A stretch of DNA of 18,899 nt from JAVBOJ01 sp031550755 (GTDB lineage Bacteria > Bacillota > Clostridia > Oscillospirales > UBA929): contig JAVBOJ010000050.1 in NCBI GenBank assembly GCA_031550755.1, positions 1-18,899 on the forward strand, in the 5' to 3' direction. The position numbers were made by a program, and so were the translations under genes. The notes below the pieces were generated by a model. The model was not told the origin of the DNA. It was given only the letters and a program-made list of their open reading frames with translations, and searched no databases. Of the stretch, positions 6,359-13,888 are shown one piece after another. Positions within the stretch are counted from its first letter, which is position 1, and each line of letters opens with the position of its first letter.

Positions 6359-6559
6359 ATGAAGGAAGGTATTCATCCGAAATATGAGCCTACCACCATC
6401 AAGTGCGCTTGCGGCGAAGTGATTGAGACGGCCTCCACCAAAAAAGACATTCGCGTGGAAATTTGCTCCAAGTGCCACCCCTTTTTCACGGGCAAGCAAA
6501 AACTGGTGGACACCGGCGGCCGGGTAGACCGTTTCAACAAAAAATTCGGAATCAAGTAA
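6359..6559 (+). CDS. rpmE: 50S ribosomal protein L31, zinc-binding type
   Basis: L31 sits at the central protuberance of the 50S subunit and contacts the 30S subunit. The 66-residue product is full length and begins MKEGIHPKYEPTTIKCACG. It keeps the zinc-binding cysteines CACG and CSKC (the C+ form), and ends with the conserved GGRVDRFNKKFGIK. ATG 6359 is chosen over an earlier in-frame ATG at 6320 because GAGGTGA lies directly before it and the protein then matches the family start; the earlier ATG would also fall within the -10 region. It is monocistronic, with promoter 6293-6321 and terminator 6564-6601. As a zinc-form L31, it would not be expected to be the Zur-repressed paralogue. Confidence 0.97.
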   Translation: MKEGIHPKYEPTTIKCACGEVIETASTKKDIRVEICSKCHPFFTGKQKLVDTGGRVDRFNKKFGIK

Positions 6560-6563
6560 TGGA

Positions 6564-6601
6564 CAAACCCGCGCCGATTTGGGCGTGGGTTTGCTGTTTT
6601 T
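6564..6601 (+). terminator. Rho-independent terminator of rpmE
   Basis: CAAACCCGCGCC (6564-6575) pairs with GGCGTGGGTTTG (6582-6593), a 12-bp stem with one G-U pair and a six-base loop, followed by CTGTTTTT. It starts five bases after the rpmE stop. The next gene starts only 14 bases further on, so some read-through could feed it. Confidence 0.8.
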
Positions 6602-6614
6602 GGGAGGGTTTTGT

Positions 6615-7124
6615 GTGAATCTGCAATCTTTGGATCCCCGCGCGCTTTCCGAAAATCCGTTCACGCTCCTGGGCGACGACTGGGGGCTGCTCTCTGCCGC
6701 GCGCGGCGACGCCATGAACACCATGACGGTGAGCTGGGGCGGGCTGGGCGTTTTGTGGGGGCTGCCGGTCTGCACCGTCTACGTGCGTCCCCAGCGCTAC
6801 ACCAAGGAATTTATCGACGCGGCTTCGCATTTTACCCTGTCGTTTTTTGACGAGTCGCACCGAAAGGCGCTGCAATACTGCGGCGCGCACAGCGGACGCG
6901 ACGGCGACAAGGCAAAGGCCGCGGGGCTGACCCCCGTTCGCGGCGAACACGGCGCCGTCTGGTTTGCCGAGGCGCGGCTGGTGCTGGTCTGCCGCAAGCT
7001 GTACGCCCAGCCGTTCGAGCCGGCCTGCTTCGTGGATGCCTCGGTGGATCAAAGGCACTACCCCAATCGCGACCATCACACCCAGTATATGGGTGAAGTG
7101 GTTGACTGTCTCCAGCGTCCGTAA
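6615..7124 (+). CDS. Flavin reductase-like (FMN-binding split barrel) protein
   Basis: The 169-residue protein resembles the small flavin reductase/FMN-binding family of anaerobes. The early stretch LSENPFTLLGDDWGLLSAARGDAMNTMTVSWGGLGVLWG contains the typical Asn-x-Met-Thr-x-Ser-Trp-Gly motif, which lies by the FMN phosphate. It is followed by CTVYVRPQRYTKEFIDAASHFTLSFF. The ending with Tyr-Met-Gly-Glu-Val is also typical. Such proteins bind FMN and are thought to reduce flavin or small substrates with NAD(P)H; the true substrate is unknown. The start is GTG 6615 with GGGAGGG six bases upstream; an ATG at 6579 would lie within the rpmE terminator. The gene ends directly at the start codon of the YigZ-like gene. 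Confidence 0.85.
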   Translation: MNLQSLDPRALSENPFTLLGDDWGLLSAARGDAMNTMTVSWGGLGVLWGLPVCTVYVRPQRYTKEFIDAASHFTLSFFDESHRKALQYCGAHSGRDGDKAKAAGLTPVRGEHGAVWFAEARLVLVCRKLYAQPFEPACFVDASVDQRHYPNRDHHTQYMGEVVDCLQRP

Positions 7125-7748
7125 ATGGGCGACAATATTCGTATCCCGGCGCATGAGGGCACCGCGGAGTTTTTGGAGCGGCATTCGCGGTTTATCGGCT
7201 GGGTCAAACCGGTGCCCGACGAGGCCGCCGCCCTGTCGTTTCTAAACGGCATCCGGGAAAAGCACCGCGACGCCACCCACAATGTCTACGCTTACATTTT
7301 GCGCGAGGGCGGCATTTCGCGCCATTCCGACGACGGCGAGCCGCAGGGCACGGCGGGTCTTCCGGTGCTGGAGGTCTTTCGCCGGGAGGAGATTTTTGAC
7401 GTCTGCTGCGTGGTGACGCGGTATTTCGGCGGGATTTTGCTGGGCGCGGGCGGGCTCGTCCGCGCCTATGCCCGCGCCGCCAAGGAGGCGCTGGACGCCG
7501 CCGGCGTGGCCGTGCTGCGCCGCTGCACCAAGCTGCGGCTTTCCTGCCCCTATCCCCTGTGGGAGCAGGTGCGGCTGCTGGCCGGCGCACTGGAGGGAAA
7601 GGAAGAGGCCATCGACTACGCCGAGGAGGTGTTTTATACCTTCTGGCTTATCTCCCCTGCCGTGCCAGAGCTGCAAGCAAGGCTCTCCGAGCTGTCGTCC
7701 GGGCGGCTGCGCGTCGAAATTGCGGACGAGCGGCTGCGGGCGCTGTAG
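7125..7748 (+). CDS. yigZ: YigZ/IMPACT family (UPF0029) protein
   Basis: The 207-residue protein has the two-domain form of the YigZ family: an N-terminal IMPACT/UPF0029 domain (about residues 15-125) and a C-terminal DUF1949-type domain. Conserved motifs are HNVYAYIL, RHSDDGEPQGTAG and VVTRYFGGILLGAGGLVRAYARA, all as in the family. The biochemical role in bacteria is unsettled; the eukaryotic relative IMPACT acts in translation control. ATG 7125 follows the stop codon of the flavin reductase gene without any gap (TAAATG). No strong ribosome binding site is seen, which suggests translational coupling. Confidence 0.92.
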   Translation: MGDNIRIPAHEGTAEFLERHSRFIGWVKPVPDEAAALSFLNGIREKHRDATHNVYAYILREGGISRHSDDGEPQGTAGLPVLEVFRREEIFDVCCVVTRYFGGILLGAGGLVRAYARAAKEALDAAGVAVLRRCTKLRLSCPYPLWEQVRLLAGALEGKEEAIDYAEEVFYTFWLISPAVPELQARLSELSSGRLRVEIADERLRAL

Positions 7749-7792
7749 AAATATTAAAAAATTTTCTGGTTTTCCGTGATTTTAAAAGGAAT

Positions 7793-7821
7793 TTGTCCAC
7801 CCGTAGCGTATACAGTATTAG
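7793..7821 (+). promoter_or_regulatory. Possible promoter of dgt
   Basis: TTGTCC (7793-7798) and TATTAG (7816-7821) are 17 bases apart in the 129-base gap before dgt. The -10 match is moderate. The expected start near 7828 gives a leader of about 50 bases. Confidence 0.4.
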
Positions 7822-7877
7822 AGGGGGATGCTGTGTAATTCCGTATCAGCGTCTCTTGCGCCAAGTGAGGAAGCGAT

Positions 7878-8840
7878 ATGCAAAACTGTTTGTCTGGCGT
7901 TGCGCGTTCCCGCGGACGGCCCGTGCCGGAGGAGCCCTGCCCCATCCGGTCGGATTTTCAGCGGGACGTCGACCGGATCACCCATTCCAAGGCCTTCCGC
8001 CGCCTGATGCACAAGACCCAGGTCTTTCTCAAGCCGGAGGGCGACCATTACCGCACCCGCATGACCCATACGCTGGAGGTCACCCGCATCGCCCGTACCG
8101 CCGCCCGCGCGTTGCGCCTCAATGAGGATTTGGCCGAGGCGGCCGCGCTGGGTCATGATTTGGGACATACCCCCTTCGGCCATGCCGGCGAAGCGGCGCT
8201 GAACGCCGTCTGTCCCGGCGGGTTTTCCCACAACGCCCAGAGTCTGCGGGTTGTGGACGTGCTCGAGCGCGGCGGTCTGGGGCTCAATTTGACCTTTGAA
8301 ACCCGCGACGGCATCGTCTGCCATACCGGCCCCGTCCGCGCGTCCTCGCCGGAGGGGCAGCTCGTACATAAAGCAGACCGCATCGCCTACATCAACCACG
8401 ATATCGACGACGCCATCCGCGCCGGCATTCTGTCCGAGGGGGACATCCCCGCCGCACTGCGCGACGCGCTGGGGCATTCCCCCACGCAGCGCATTGACAC
8501 GCTGGTGCGCGATCTCATCGAGGCCACCGGACAAGCCGGACAGGTCGGCCTGTCGCCCGCGCGGGAGGAAGCGTCGGCGGCGCTGCGGCGCTTTCTGTTT
8601 GAGCGGGTCTACAAAAATCCCGTCGCCAAGGGCGAGGAGCATCGTGCGCAGGACATGCTCCAGCGGATGTACGAGCATTATGTCCGGCACAAGGACGAGC
8701 TGCCGCGCGACCACCTCCCGTGGGTGGAGCGCGACGGGCTGGAGCGGGTGGTCTGCGATTACATCGCCGGGATGACCGACCGCTTCGCTGTGGCGCGTTT
8801 TGAGGAGATTTTCGTCCCCAGAGGCTGGGAAAGAACCTGA
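7878..8840 (+). CDS. dgt: Deoxyguanosinetriphosphate triphosphohydrolase-like HD-domain protein
   Basis: The 320-residue protein belongs to the dGTPase family, which cleaves dNTP to nucleoside plus triphosphate. The metal-binding HD motif is visible: His64 in MTHTLEV, His93-Asp94 in GHDLGH, and a later Asp in INHDIDDA. The family signature FQRDxDRIxHSKAFRRLxHKTQVFL lies at residues 27-51, and the end, MTDRFAVARFEEIFVP, is typical. Start ATG 7878 has a weak GAGGAA upstream. With this start the N-terminus is roughly 15 residues shorter than usual, because a TGA lies just upstream in frame; see findings. In clostridia this gene commonly stands before dnaG and rpoD, as here, though dnaG has its own promoter. 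Confidence 0.93.
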   Translation: MQNCLSGVARSRGRPVPEEPCPIRSDFQRDVDRITHSKAFRRLMHKTQVFLKPEGDHYRTRMTHTLEVTRIARTAARALRLNEDLAEAAALGHDLGHTPFGHAGEAALNAVCPGGFSHNAQSLRVVDVLERGGLGLNLTFETRDGIVCHTGPVRASSPEGQLVHKADRIAYINHDIDDAIRAGILSEGDIPAALRDALGHSPTQRIDTLVRDLIEATGQAGQVGLSPAREEASAALRRFLFERVYKNPVAKGEEHRAQDMLQRMYEHYVRHKDELPRDHLPWVERDGLERVVCDYIAGMTDRFAVARFEEIFVPRGWERT

Positions 8841-8855
8841 AAACCGCCCGGAACG

Positions 8856-8883
8856 TTGAAATTTCTCCTGAAAACAGTATAGA
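8856..8883 (+). promoter_or_regulatory. Promoter of the dnaG-rpoD operon
   Basis: TTGAAA (8856-8861) and TATAGA (8878-8883) are 16 bases apart in the 91-base gap between dgt and dnaG. The expected start is near 8890, about 40 bases before the dnaG ATG. Confidence 0.55.
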
Positions 8884-8931
8884 GCACGTAATTTTGGCAA
8901 ATATATACATGCGTCCAAGGAGAGTACCCCC

Positions 8932-10695
8932 ATGGCTTTCCCCGATCGTTTTCTCGACGAACTCACCGACCGCTCCGATATCGCCGAGCTTGTCTCGCGG
9001 TATGTTTTGCTGACCCCGCGCGGCGGCCGTCTGTTTGGGCTGTGTCCGTTTCACGGGGAAAAAACTGCCTCGTTTTCGGTGTTGCCCGAACGGCAGATGT
9101 TTTACTGCTTCGGCTGCGGTGCCGGCGGCGGGCCCATCCAATTTGTTATGCGGATGGAAAATCTGGACTTTTCCGAGGCGGTGCGCCTGCTGGCCGACCG
9201 GGCCGGCATGGCTGTCCCCGAGGACGAGGGCGACCGCGCCGCCGCCCGTATGCGCGAACGCGTCTATGCTTTGAACCAGAAAGCCGCGCGTTTTTTTCAC
9301 GATGCCCTTTCCGATCCCGGGGGCGCGCCCGCGCGGGACTATCTCGTCCGGCGGGGTCTCTCTCCCGGCACAATCACCCGGTTCGGGCTGGGCTGGGCAC
9401 CCGACTCGTGGGACGCGCTGATGAATGCCATGGTGGCCGAAGGCTTTACCAAGGACGAGCTGCTTTCGGCCGGACTGGTGGTCAAAAACAAGACCGGCGG
9501 TCTCTACGACCGCTTCCGCCGGCGGCTGATCTTCCCTATCATCGACCTGCGCCGTCAGGTGGTCGGCTTCGGCGGGCGGGTGCTGGACGACTCGCTGCCC
9601 AAGTATTTAAACAGCCCAGACACACCGGTATTTTCCAAAAGCCGCCAGCTCTTCGCCCTCAATCTGGCCAAAAACAACAAGGACGGCCCCATGATCCTCT
9701 GCGAGGGCTATATGGACGTCATCTCGCTGCATCAGGCCGGATTTTCCGGCGCGGTGGCCTCGCTGGGCACCGCCTTTACCGAGCAGCAGGCGCTGCTTGT
9801 CAAGCGCTACGCCAAGGAGGTCGTCCTCTCCTATGACGGCGACCGCGCCGGACAGGCCGCCGCCGCCCGCGCCATTTCCATCCTCTCCCCGCTGGAGCTT
9901 CCGGTGCGGGTGCTGCGCATGAAGGACGCCAAGGATCCGGACGAATACATCCGCCGGTTTGGGCGGGACGCGTTTTCGGTGCTGCTCTCCGGGTCGGAGT
10001 CGCAAATGGAATTCCGCCTGCTCAATTTGAAGGCCAAATTTGACCTCGAAACCGACGAGGGCCGCCTCGATTTCTGCCGCGAGGGCATCCTGCTGCTCTG
10101 CGGGCTGCCCAGCGCCGCCGCCCGCAACATTTACGCGGCCAAGCTGTCCGAGATGTCCGGCATTTCTCAGGACGCCATTCTGGCCGATCTGCGGCACGAG
10201 CTTTCCAGACAGGACAAGAAGGACAAGCGGCGCTTCGAAAAAAAAGCGCTCACGCCCGACGCCACCGTCCAGCCGGCCGCCCGCGGTCTGCGGTATGACG
10301 ACCTCCGTTCGGCGCTGGCCGAGGAGGATATCCTGCAAATTTTGTTTTCTTCGCCCGAGCTGATTGCCGCCACGGAAAAGACGCTCTCCCCCGCGGACTT
10401 TTCCGCCCCTCTGCTCGGTCAAGTATACGCCTTTGTTCTGGAACGCAACGCAAACAACCTCACGCCCACGCTGTCCGCATTGGAGGAAACCCTCTCGCCC
10501 GACGAGCTGTCCCACATCACGCGCATCCTGCAAAAGCCGCGCTCCCCCGCGTCCGGACGGCAGGCGCTTTCCGACTGCGTCGCCGTCATCCTGTCGCAAC
10601 GCGTGTCCCGCTTTCCGGCGGAAGACGGAGAAGACCCCCTTCTCCGCAAGCAAAAAATGTATAAAGAATCCCGGGGTTATGGAGGCAAGGTATGA
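8932..10695 (+). CDS. dnaG: DNA primase
   Basis: DnaG makes the RNA primers for Okazaki fragments at the replication fork. The 587-residue protein shows the complete bacterial layout: N-terminal zinc ribbon with Cys38, His41, Cys59 and Cys62 (CPFH, CFGC); RNA polymerase core with YLVRRGLS and GRVLDDSLPKYLNSPDTPVFSK; TOPRIM motifs ILCEGYMDV with Glu258 and LSYDGDRAG with Asp302 and Asp304; and a C-terminal helicase-binding region from about residue 430. ATG 8932 has AAGGAGAG upstream. Its TGA overlaps the rpoD ATG by four bases (ATGA), so the two are translated as a unit, the classic macromolecular-synthesis arrangement without rpsU. Confidence 0.97.
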   Translation: MAFPDRFLDELTDRSDIAELVSRYVLLTPRGGRLFGLCPFHGEKTASFSVLPERQMFYCFGCGAGGGPIQFVMRMENLDFSEAVRLLADRAGMAVPEDEGDRAAARMRERVYALNQKAARFFHDALSDPGGAPARDYLVRRGLSPGTITRFGLGWAPDSWDALMNAMVAEGFTKDELLSAGLVVKNKTGGLYDRFRRRLIFPIIDLRRQVVGFGGRVLDDSLPKYLNSPDTPVFSKSRQLFALNLAKNNKDGPMILCEGYMDVISLHQAGFSGAVASLGTAFTEQQALLVKRYAKEVVLSYDGDRAGQAAAARAISILSPLELPVRVLRMKDAKDPDEYIRRFGRDAFSVLLSGSESQMEFRLLNLKAKFDLETDEGRLDFCREGILLLCGLPSAAARNIYAAKLSEMSGISQDAILADLRHELSRQDKKDKRRFEKKALTPDATVQPAARGLRYDDLRSALAEEDILQILFSSPELIAATEKTLSPADFSAPLLGQVYAFVLERNANNLTPTLSALEETLSPDELSHITRILQKPRSPASGRQALSDCVAVILSQRVSRFPAEDGEDPLLRKQKMYKESRGYGGKV

Positions 10696-11804
10696 AAAGC
10701 AGTGAAGACAAGAAGCAGGTAATCAAGGAACTTGTAGACCTGGGCCGGCGCAAGGGCAAGCTGACCGACAAGGAGCTTCTCGACGCGCTGGAGGAACTGG
10801 ATCTGGATTCGGATCAAATTGACAAGCTGTATGACACGCTGGAGAGCTATGGCATTGAGGTCTCGGTGGAGGATTATCTGGTGGAAATCCCCGACGACCT
10901 GCCCGCCGATCTCGAAGAGGTGGAAGAGATTCCCGTTGAGGAGCTGGCCGATCCCGAGGCGCTGGCCGAGGGCTTCAACATTGACGACCCGGTGCGCATG
11001 TATCTCAAGGAAATCGGCAAGGTGCCGCTGCTGTCCTCGGATGAGGAAATCGAGCTGGCCGCCCGCATGTGCCAGGGCAACGAGGCCGCCAAAATGCGGC
11101 TGGCGGAGGCCAATCTGCGGCTGGTGGTCAGCATCGCCAAGCGCTATGTGGGCCGCGGGATGCTCTTTTTGGATCTCATTCAGGAGGGCAATCTGGGGCT
11201 CATCAAGGCCGTCGAAAAATTTGACCATACCAAGGGCTATAAATTCTCCACCTACGCCACCTGGTGGATCCGGCAGGCCATCACCCGCGCCATCGCCGAT
11301 CAGGCGCGCACCATCCGCATTCCCGTGCACATGGTGGAGACCATCAACAAGGTCATCCGCGTGTCGCGCCAGCTCTTGCAGGAGCTGGGGCACGATCCTT
11401 CGCCCGAGGAAATCGCCGCCGAGATGAACATGTCGGTGGACAAGGTGCGCGAAATTATGAAAATCGCGCAGGAGCCCGTCTCGCTGGAGACCCCCATCGG
11501 CGAGGAGGAGGACAGCCATCTGGGCGACTTTATCCCCGATGAGGACGCCTCCGAGCCGGCTGAGGCCGCCTCCTTCACCCTGCTCAAGGAGCAGCTGGTG
11601 GATGTGCTGGGCACCTTGACGCTGCGGGAGGAGAAGGTGCTCAAGCTGCGCTTCGGCATCGAGGACGGCCGTACCCGCACGCTCGAAGAGGTGGGACGCG
11701 AGTTCAACGTCACCCGCGAGCGCATCCGGCAGATTGAGGCCAAGGCCCTGCGCAAGCTGCGCCATCCCAGCCGTTCCAAAAAACTCAAAGATTTTTTGAA
11801 CTGA
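10692..11804 (+). CDS. rpoD: Primary RNA polymerase sigma factor (RpoD/SigA)
   Basis: The 370-residue protein is the housekeeping sigma factor, short like Bacillus SigA. A region 1.1-like acidic part covers residues 1-95, region 1.2 starts at PVRMYLKEIGKVPLL (100-114), region 2 includes NLRLVVSIAKRYVGRGMLFLDLIQEGNLGL and the -10-binding YKFSTYATWWIRQAI (183-197), region 3 follows from about 205, and region 4 contains EEKVLKLRFGIEDG and the helix-turn-helix VTRERIRQIEAKALRKLRHP (340-359). ATG 10692 has GGAGG six bases upstream and overlaps the dnaG stop. The promoters seen in the window, mostly TTGnnn-17-TATAAT, fit recognition by this protein. The next gene follows after 16 bases. Confidence 0.98.
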   Translation: MKSSEDKKQVIKELVDLGRRKGKLTDKELLDALEELDLDSDQIDKLYDTLESYGIEVSVEDYLVEIPDDLPADLEEVEEIPVEELADPEALAEGFNIDDPVRMYLKEIGKVPLLSSDEEIELAARMCQGNEAAKMRLAEANLRLVVSIAKRYVGRGMLFLDLIQEGNLGLIKAVEKFDHTKGYKFSTYATWWIRQAITRAIADQARTIRIPVHMVETINKVIRVSRQLLQELGHDPSPEEIAAEMNMSVDKVREIMKIAQEPVSLETPIGEEEDSHLGDFIPDEDASEPAEAASFTLLKEQLVDVLGTLTLREEKVLKLRFGIEDGRTRTLEEVGREFNVTRERIRQIEAKALRKLRHPSRSKKLKDFLN

Positions 11805-11820
11805 CGGGAGGGCGTGTCGC

Positions 11821-12471
11821 GTGGATCTCAAACCGGGCACCAAGCTCAAAATCCTGCCGGAATCACTGGAAAAAAACACGCCCGAAACCGAGCTGGATTC
11901 GGTTTTCACACAGGAGCTGGAGGACGGCCTGTTTGTCGCCGCCGCGCCGTTTCTGGACCGCGACCTCTACCCGCTTCACGTGGGCGAGCTGTTGTACATT
12001 GCCCATCAGACCCCCAAAACGGTGTCCCTGTTTACAGCGCAGGTGGAGGATCGCTTTAAGCGCGGCGGGTCGTACTTCTTTCAGGCCCGCCTGCTGTCGC
12101 AGATCACCGCCCGCCAGCGCCGGGCGGATTTCCGGCTGGAGGTCTCCCTGCCGGTCAAATTCCGTTTTCCGGATCAGGCCGGCTTTTCCGAAGCGCGGGC
12201 GCGGGATCTCTCCGGCGGCGGTCTGTCGCTGCAAACCGACACCACCATGGCGCTGGGCGACCGGATGATCCTGCGGGTGCCGGTGCCGCTGTCGGATCTC
12301 ACGCTGGAGATTCCCGCCGAGGTGTGCTGGTGCTCGGCGCAGCCTGAGAACGCCCTGTTTTTTGTGGGGCTGCGGTTTCTCTACCGCAAAAAACAGGACA
12401 AGGAAACCATGGTAAAAACCCTCTTCCGTTTGCAGCAGAAAGGTTTTTCGGAAATGGCGCGTGATAGCTGA
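11821..12471 (+). CDS. PilZ-domain protein with YcgR-like N-terminal domain, putative c-di-GMP receptor
   Basis: The 216-residue protein has an N-terminal beta-rich domain of the YcgR flagellar-brake type (about residues 5-95) and a C-terminal PilZ domain (about 98-205). The c-di-GMP-binding signature is intact: RRADFR with Arg101 and Arg105 (RxxxR), and DLSGGG with Asp129, Ser131 and Gly134 (DxSxxG). Proteins of this layout sense c-di-GMP and control motility or surface polysaccharides; no partner gene is in the window. The start is GTG 11821, with GGGAGGG eight bases upstream. It lies 16 bases after rpoD and overlaps mnmA by one base (TGATG), so it should be made together with the sigma factor. 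No transmembrane segment is seen. Confidence 0.87.
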   Translation: MDLKPGTKLKILPESLEKNTPETELDSVFTQELEDGLFVAAAPFLDRDLYPLHVGELLYIAHQTPKTVSLFTAQVEDRFKRGGSYFFQARLLSQITARQRRADFRLEVSLPVKFRFPDQAGFSEARARDLSGGGLSLQTDTTMALGDRMILRVPVPLSDLTLEIPAEVCWCSAQPENALFFVGLRFLYRKKQDKETMVKTLFRLQQKGFSEMARDS

Positions 12472-13508
12472 TGCCCAAAAAAGTATGTGTTGCCATGAGC
12501 GGCGGCGTGGACAGTTCTGTCGCCGCCGCTTTGCTTGTTTCCCGCGGGTTTTCCGTCGAGGGGGTCACCATGCGGCTGTGGGGCGACGCCGACCGGGACA
12601 TCGCCGACGCGGCCCGCGTGGCGGATTTTCTCGGCTTTCCGCACATCGTGCTCGATTTGCGCCCAGCGTTCCGGGCGCAGGTGGTCACGCCGTTTGTCGG
12701 GGCGTATCTCGGCGGTCTGACGCCGAATCCCTGCGTCGTCTGCAACCGCGAAATCAAATTCGGTGCGCTGTATACATACGCGCGGGAGCGCGGATGCGAC
12801 TTTCTCTCCACCGGCCATTACGCCCGGGTGACGCTGTTTGACGGGGCGTACCTCATCGCCCGCGGACGTTACCCCCGCAAGGATCAGAGCTATGTCCTCT
12901 ATCATTTGCCGCCGGAGGTGCGCGCGCGCATCCTGCTGCCGTTGGGGACGCTGTCCAAGCCTCAGGTGCGGCGGCTGGCGCGGGAATGGGCGCTGCCGGT
13001 GGCCGCCCGGCCGGACAGTCAGGACATCTGCTTCATCCCCGACGGGGACTACGCCGACTTTGTCGAACGGGAGGCGGCGCTCTCGGTGCGCCCCGGCGAC
13101 CTGCTGGACACGGCGGGTGCCGTCGTCGGCCGGCATCAGGGCTTTTGGCGGTACACTGTCGGCCAGCGGCGGGGCTTTTCGGGCGGATTTCCCGACGGAC
13201 CGCGCTTTGTCCTGTCCACCGATCCGGCGCGCAACACCGTGACCGTCGGCAAAAACGACGAGGTATTTTCCGAAAGACTGACCGTCCGAGGACTTGTCTG
13301 GGCGACCGATCGCCACGGCTCCCGGCTGGACACCAAAATTCGGTACAGCGCGCGGGCGGCGGCCTCCGCAGTCACCCAAACCGGCCCCGATAGCGCCGAG
13401 GTGGTCTTCGATGCGCCCCAGCGCGCCGTCACGCCGGGGCAGTCGGCTGTGTTTTACGACGGCGACCGGGTGGTCGGCGGCGGGACGATTGTACGGGCGT
13501 CGGTGTAG
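12471..13508 (+). CDS. mnmA: tRNA-specific 2-thiouridylase MnmA
   Basis: MnmA thiolates uridine 34 of the tRNAs for Lys, Glu and Gln, using ATP and a sulfur relay. The 345-residue protein has the PP-loop SGGVDSS (residues 10-16), TPNPCVVCNREIKFG with the catalytic Cys91, a CxxC with Cys88, and SQDICFIPDGDYADF with the second catalytic Cys187. Further family motifs are STGHYARV, RKDQSYVLYHL, and YTVGQRRG. It is slightly shorter than the usual 355-370 because the linker after MRLW is short. ATG 12471 shares its A with the TGA of the PilZ gene and no clear ribosome binding site is seen, so translation is probably coupled. Two tRNA genes follow. Confidence 0.97.
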   Translation: MPKKVCVAMSGGVDSSVAAALLVSRGFSVEGVTMRLWGDADRDIADAARVADFLGFPHIVLDLRPAFRAQVVTPFVGAYLGGLTPNPCVVCNREIKFGALYTYARERGCDFLSTGHYARVTLFDGAYLIARGRYPRKDQSYVLYHLPPEVRARILLPLGTLSKPQVRRLAREWALPVAARPDSQDICFIPDGDYADFVEREAALSVRPGDLLDTAGAVVGRHQGFWRYTVGQRRGFSGGFPDGPRFVLSTDPARNTVTVGKNDEVFSERLTVRGLVWATDRHGSRLDTKIRYSARAAASAVTQTGPDSAEVVFDAPQRAVTPGQSAVFYDGDRVVGGGTIVRASV

Positions 13509-13525
13509 GGACGCTCATTTTCCTC

Positions 13526-13554
13526 TTGCCAATCCCTTTTCTGTATGTTATAAT
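13526..13554 (+). promoter_or_regulatory. Promoter of the tRNA-Gly/tRNA-Arg pair
   Basis: TTGCCA (13526-13531) and a perfect TATAAT (13549-13554) are 17 bases apart. The expected start is near 13561, seven bases before mature tRNA-Gly. Confidence 0.8.
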
Positions 13555-13567
13555 AACTGCGCTGTTT

Positions 13568-13641
<74 letters not shown>

Positions 13642-13673
13642 TTTTTATGAGCGTACAGGCCGGGCCTGTATAT

Positions 13674-13750
13674 GCGCCTGTAGCTCAGCCGGATAGAGCA
13701 ACTGCCTTCTAAGCAGTAGGCCCCGCGTTCGAGTCGCGGCAGGCGTGCCA
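13674..13750 (+). tRNA. tRNA-Arg, anticodon TCT
   Basis: The 77-base cloverleaf has acceptor arms GCGCCTG and CAGGCGT (the first pair is G-U), D-loop GCTCAGCCGGATAGAGC, anticodon stem ACTGC/GCAGT with loop CTTCTAA (anticodon TCT), T-arm CGCGTTCGAGTCGCG, discriminator G and encoded CCA at 13748-13750. It reads AGA/AGG codons. Confidence 0.95.
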
Positions 13751-13753
13751 ATC

Positions 13754-13788
13754 AAAACCTTTCAGCCGCAACGGTTGTGAGGTTTTTT
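13754..13788 (+). terminator. Rho-independent terminator after tRNA-Arg
   Basis: AAAACCT pairs with AGGTTTT around an inner stem CAGCCG/CGGTTG, and the arm runs into six Ts (13783-13788). It starts four bases after the tRNA end. Confidence 0.7.
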
Positions 13789-13888
13789 GCTTTGTTGGGA
13801 TTGAATTGTGCGGCGCGTTTTGTTCAAGAACGTCTTGCAGAAAGGCAGGAGAAGCCCGGCTTTCGGCTTTTATTTTTCATGCGCCCAT

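Noticed and set aside
8515..9300. Long minus-strand open frames opposite dgt, dnaG, rpoD and mnmA
   Set aside because: All are antisense to confident genes, share no domain pattern and have no start signals; they arise from high GC at third codon positions.
13845..13880. A short hairpin AAGCC/GGCTT followed by TTTTATTTTT on the plus strand after the tRNA-Arg terminator
   Set aside because: The stem has only five pairs and no plus-strand gene needs it; the competing pairing is equally good. Too weak to list.
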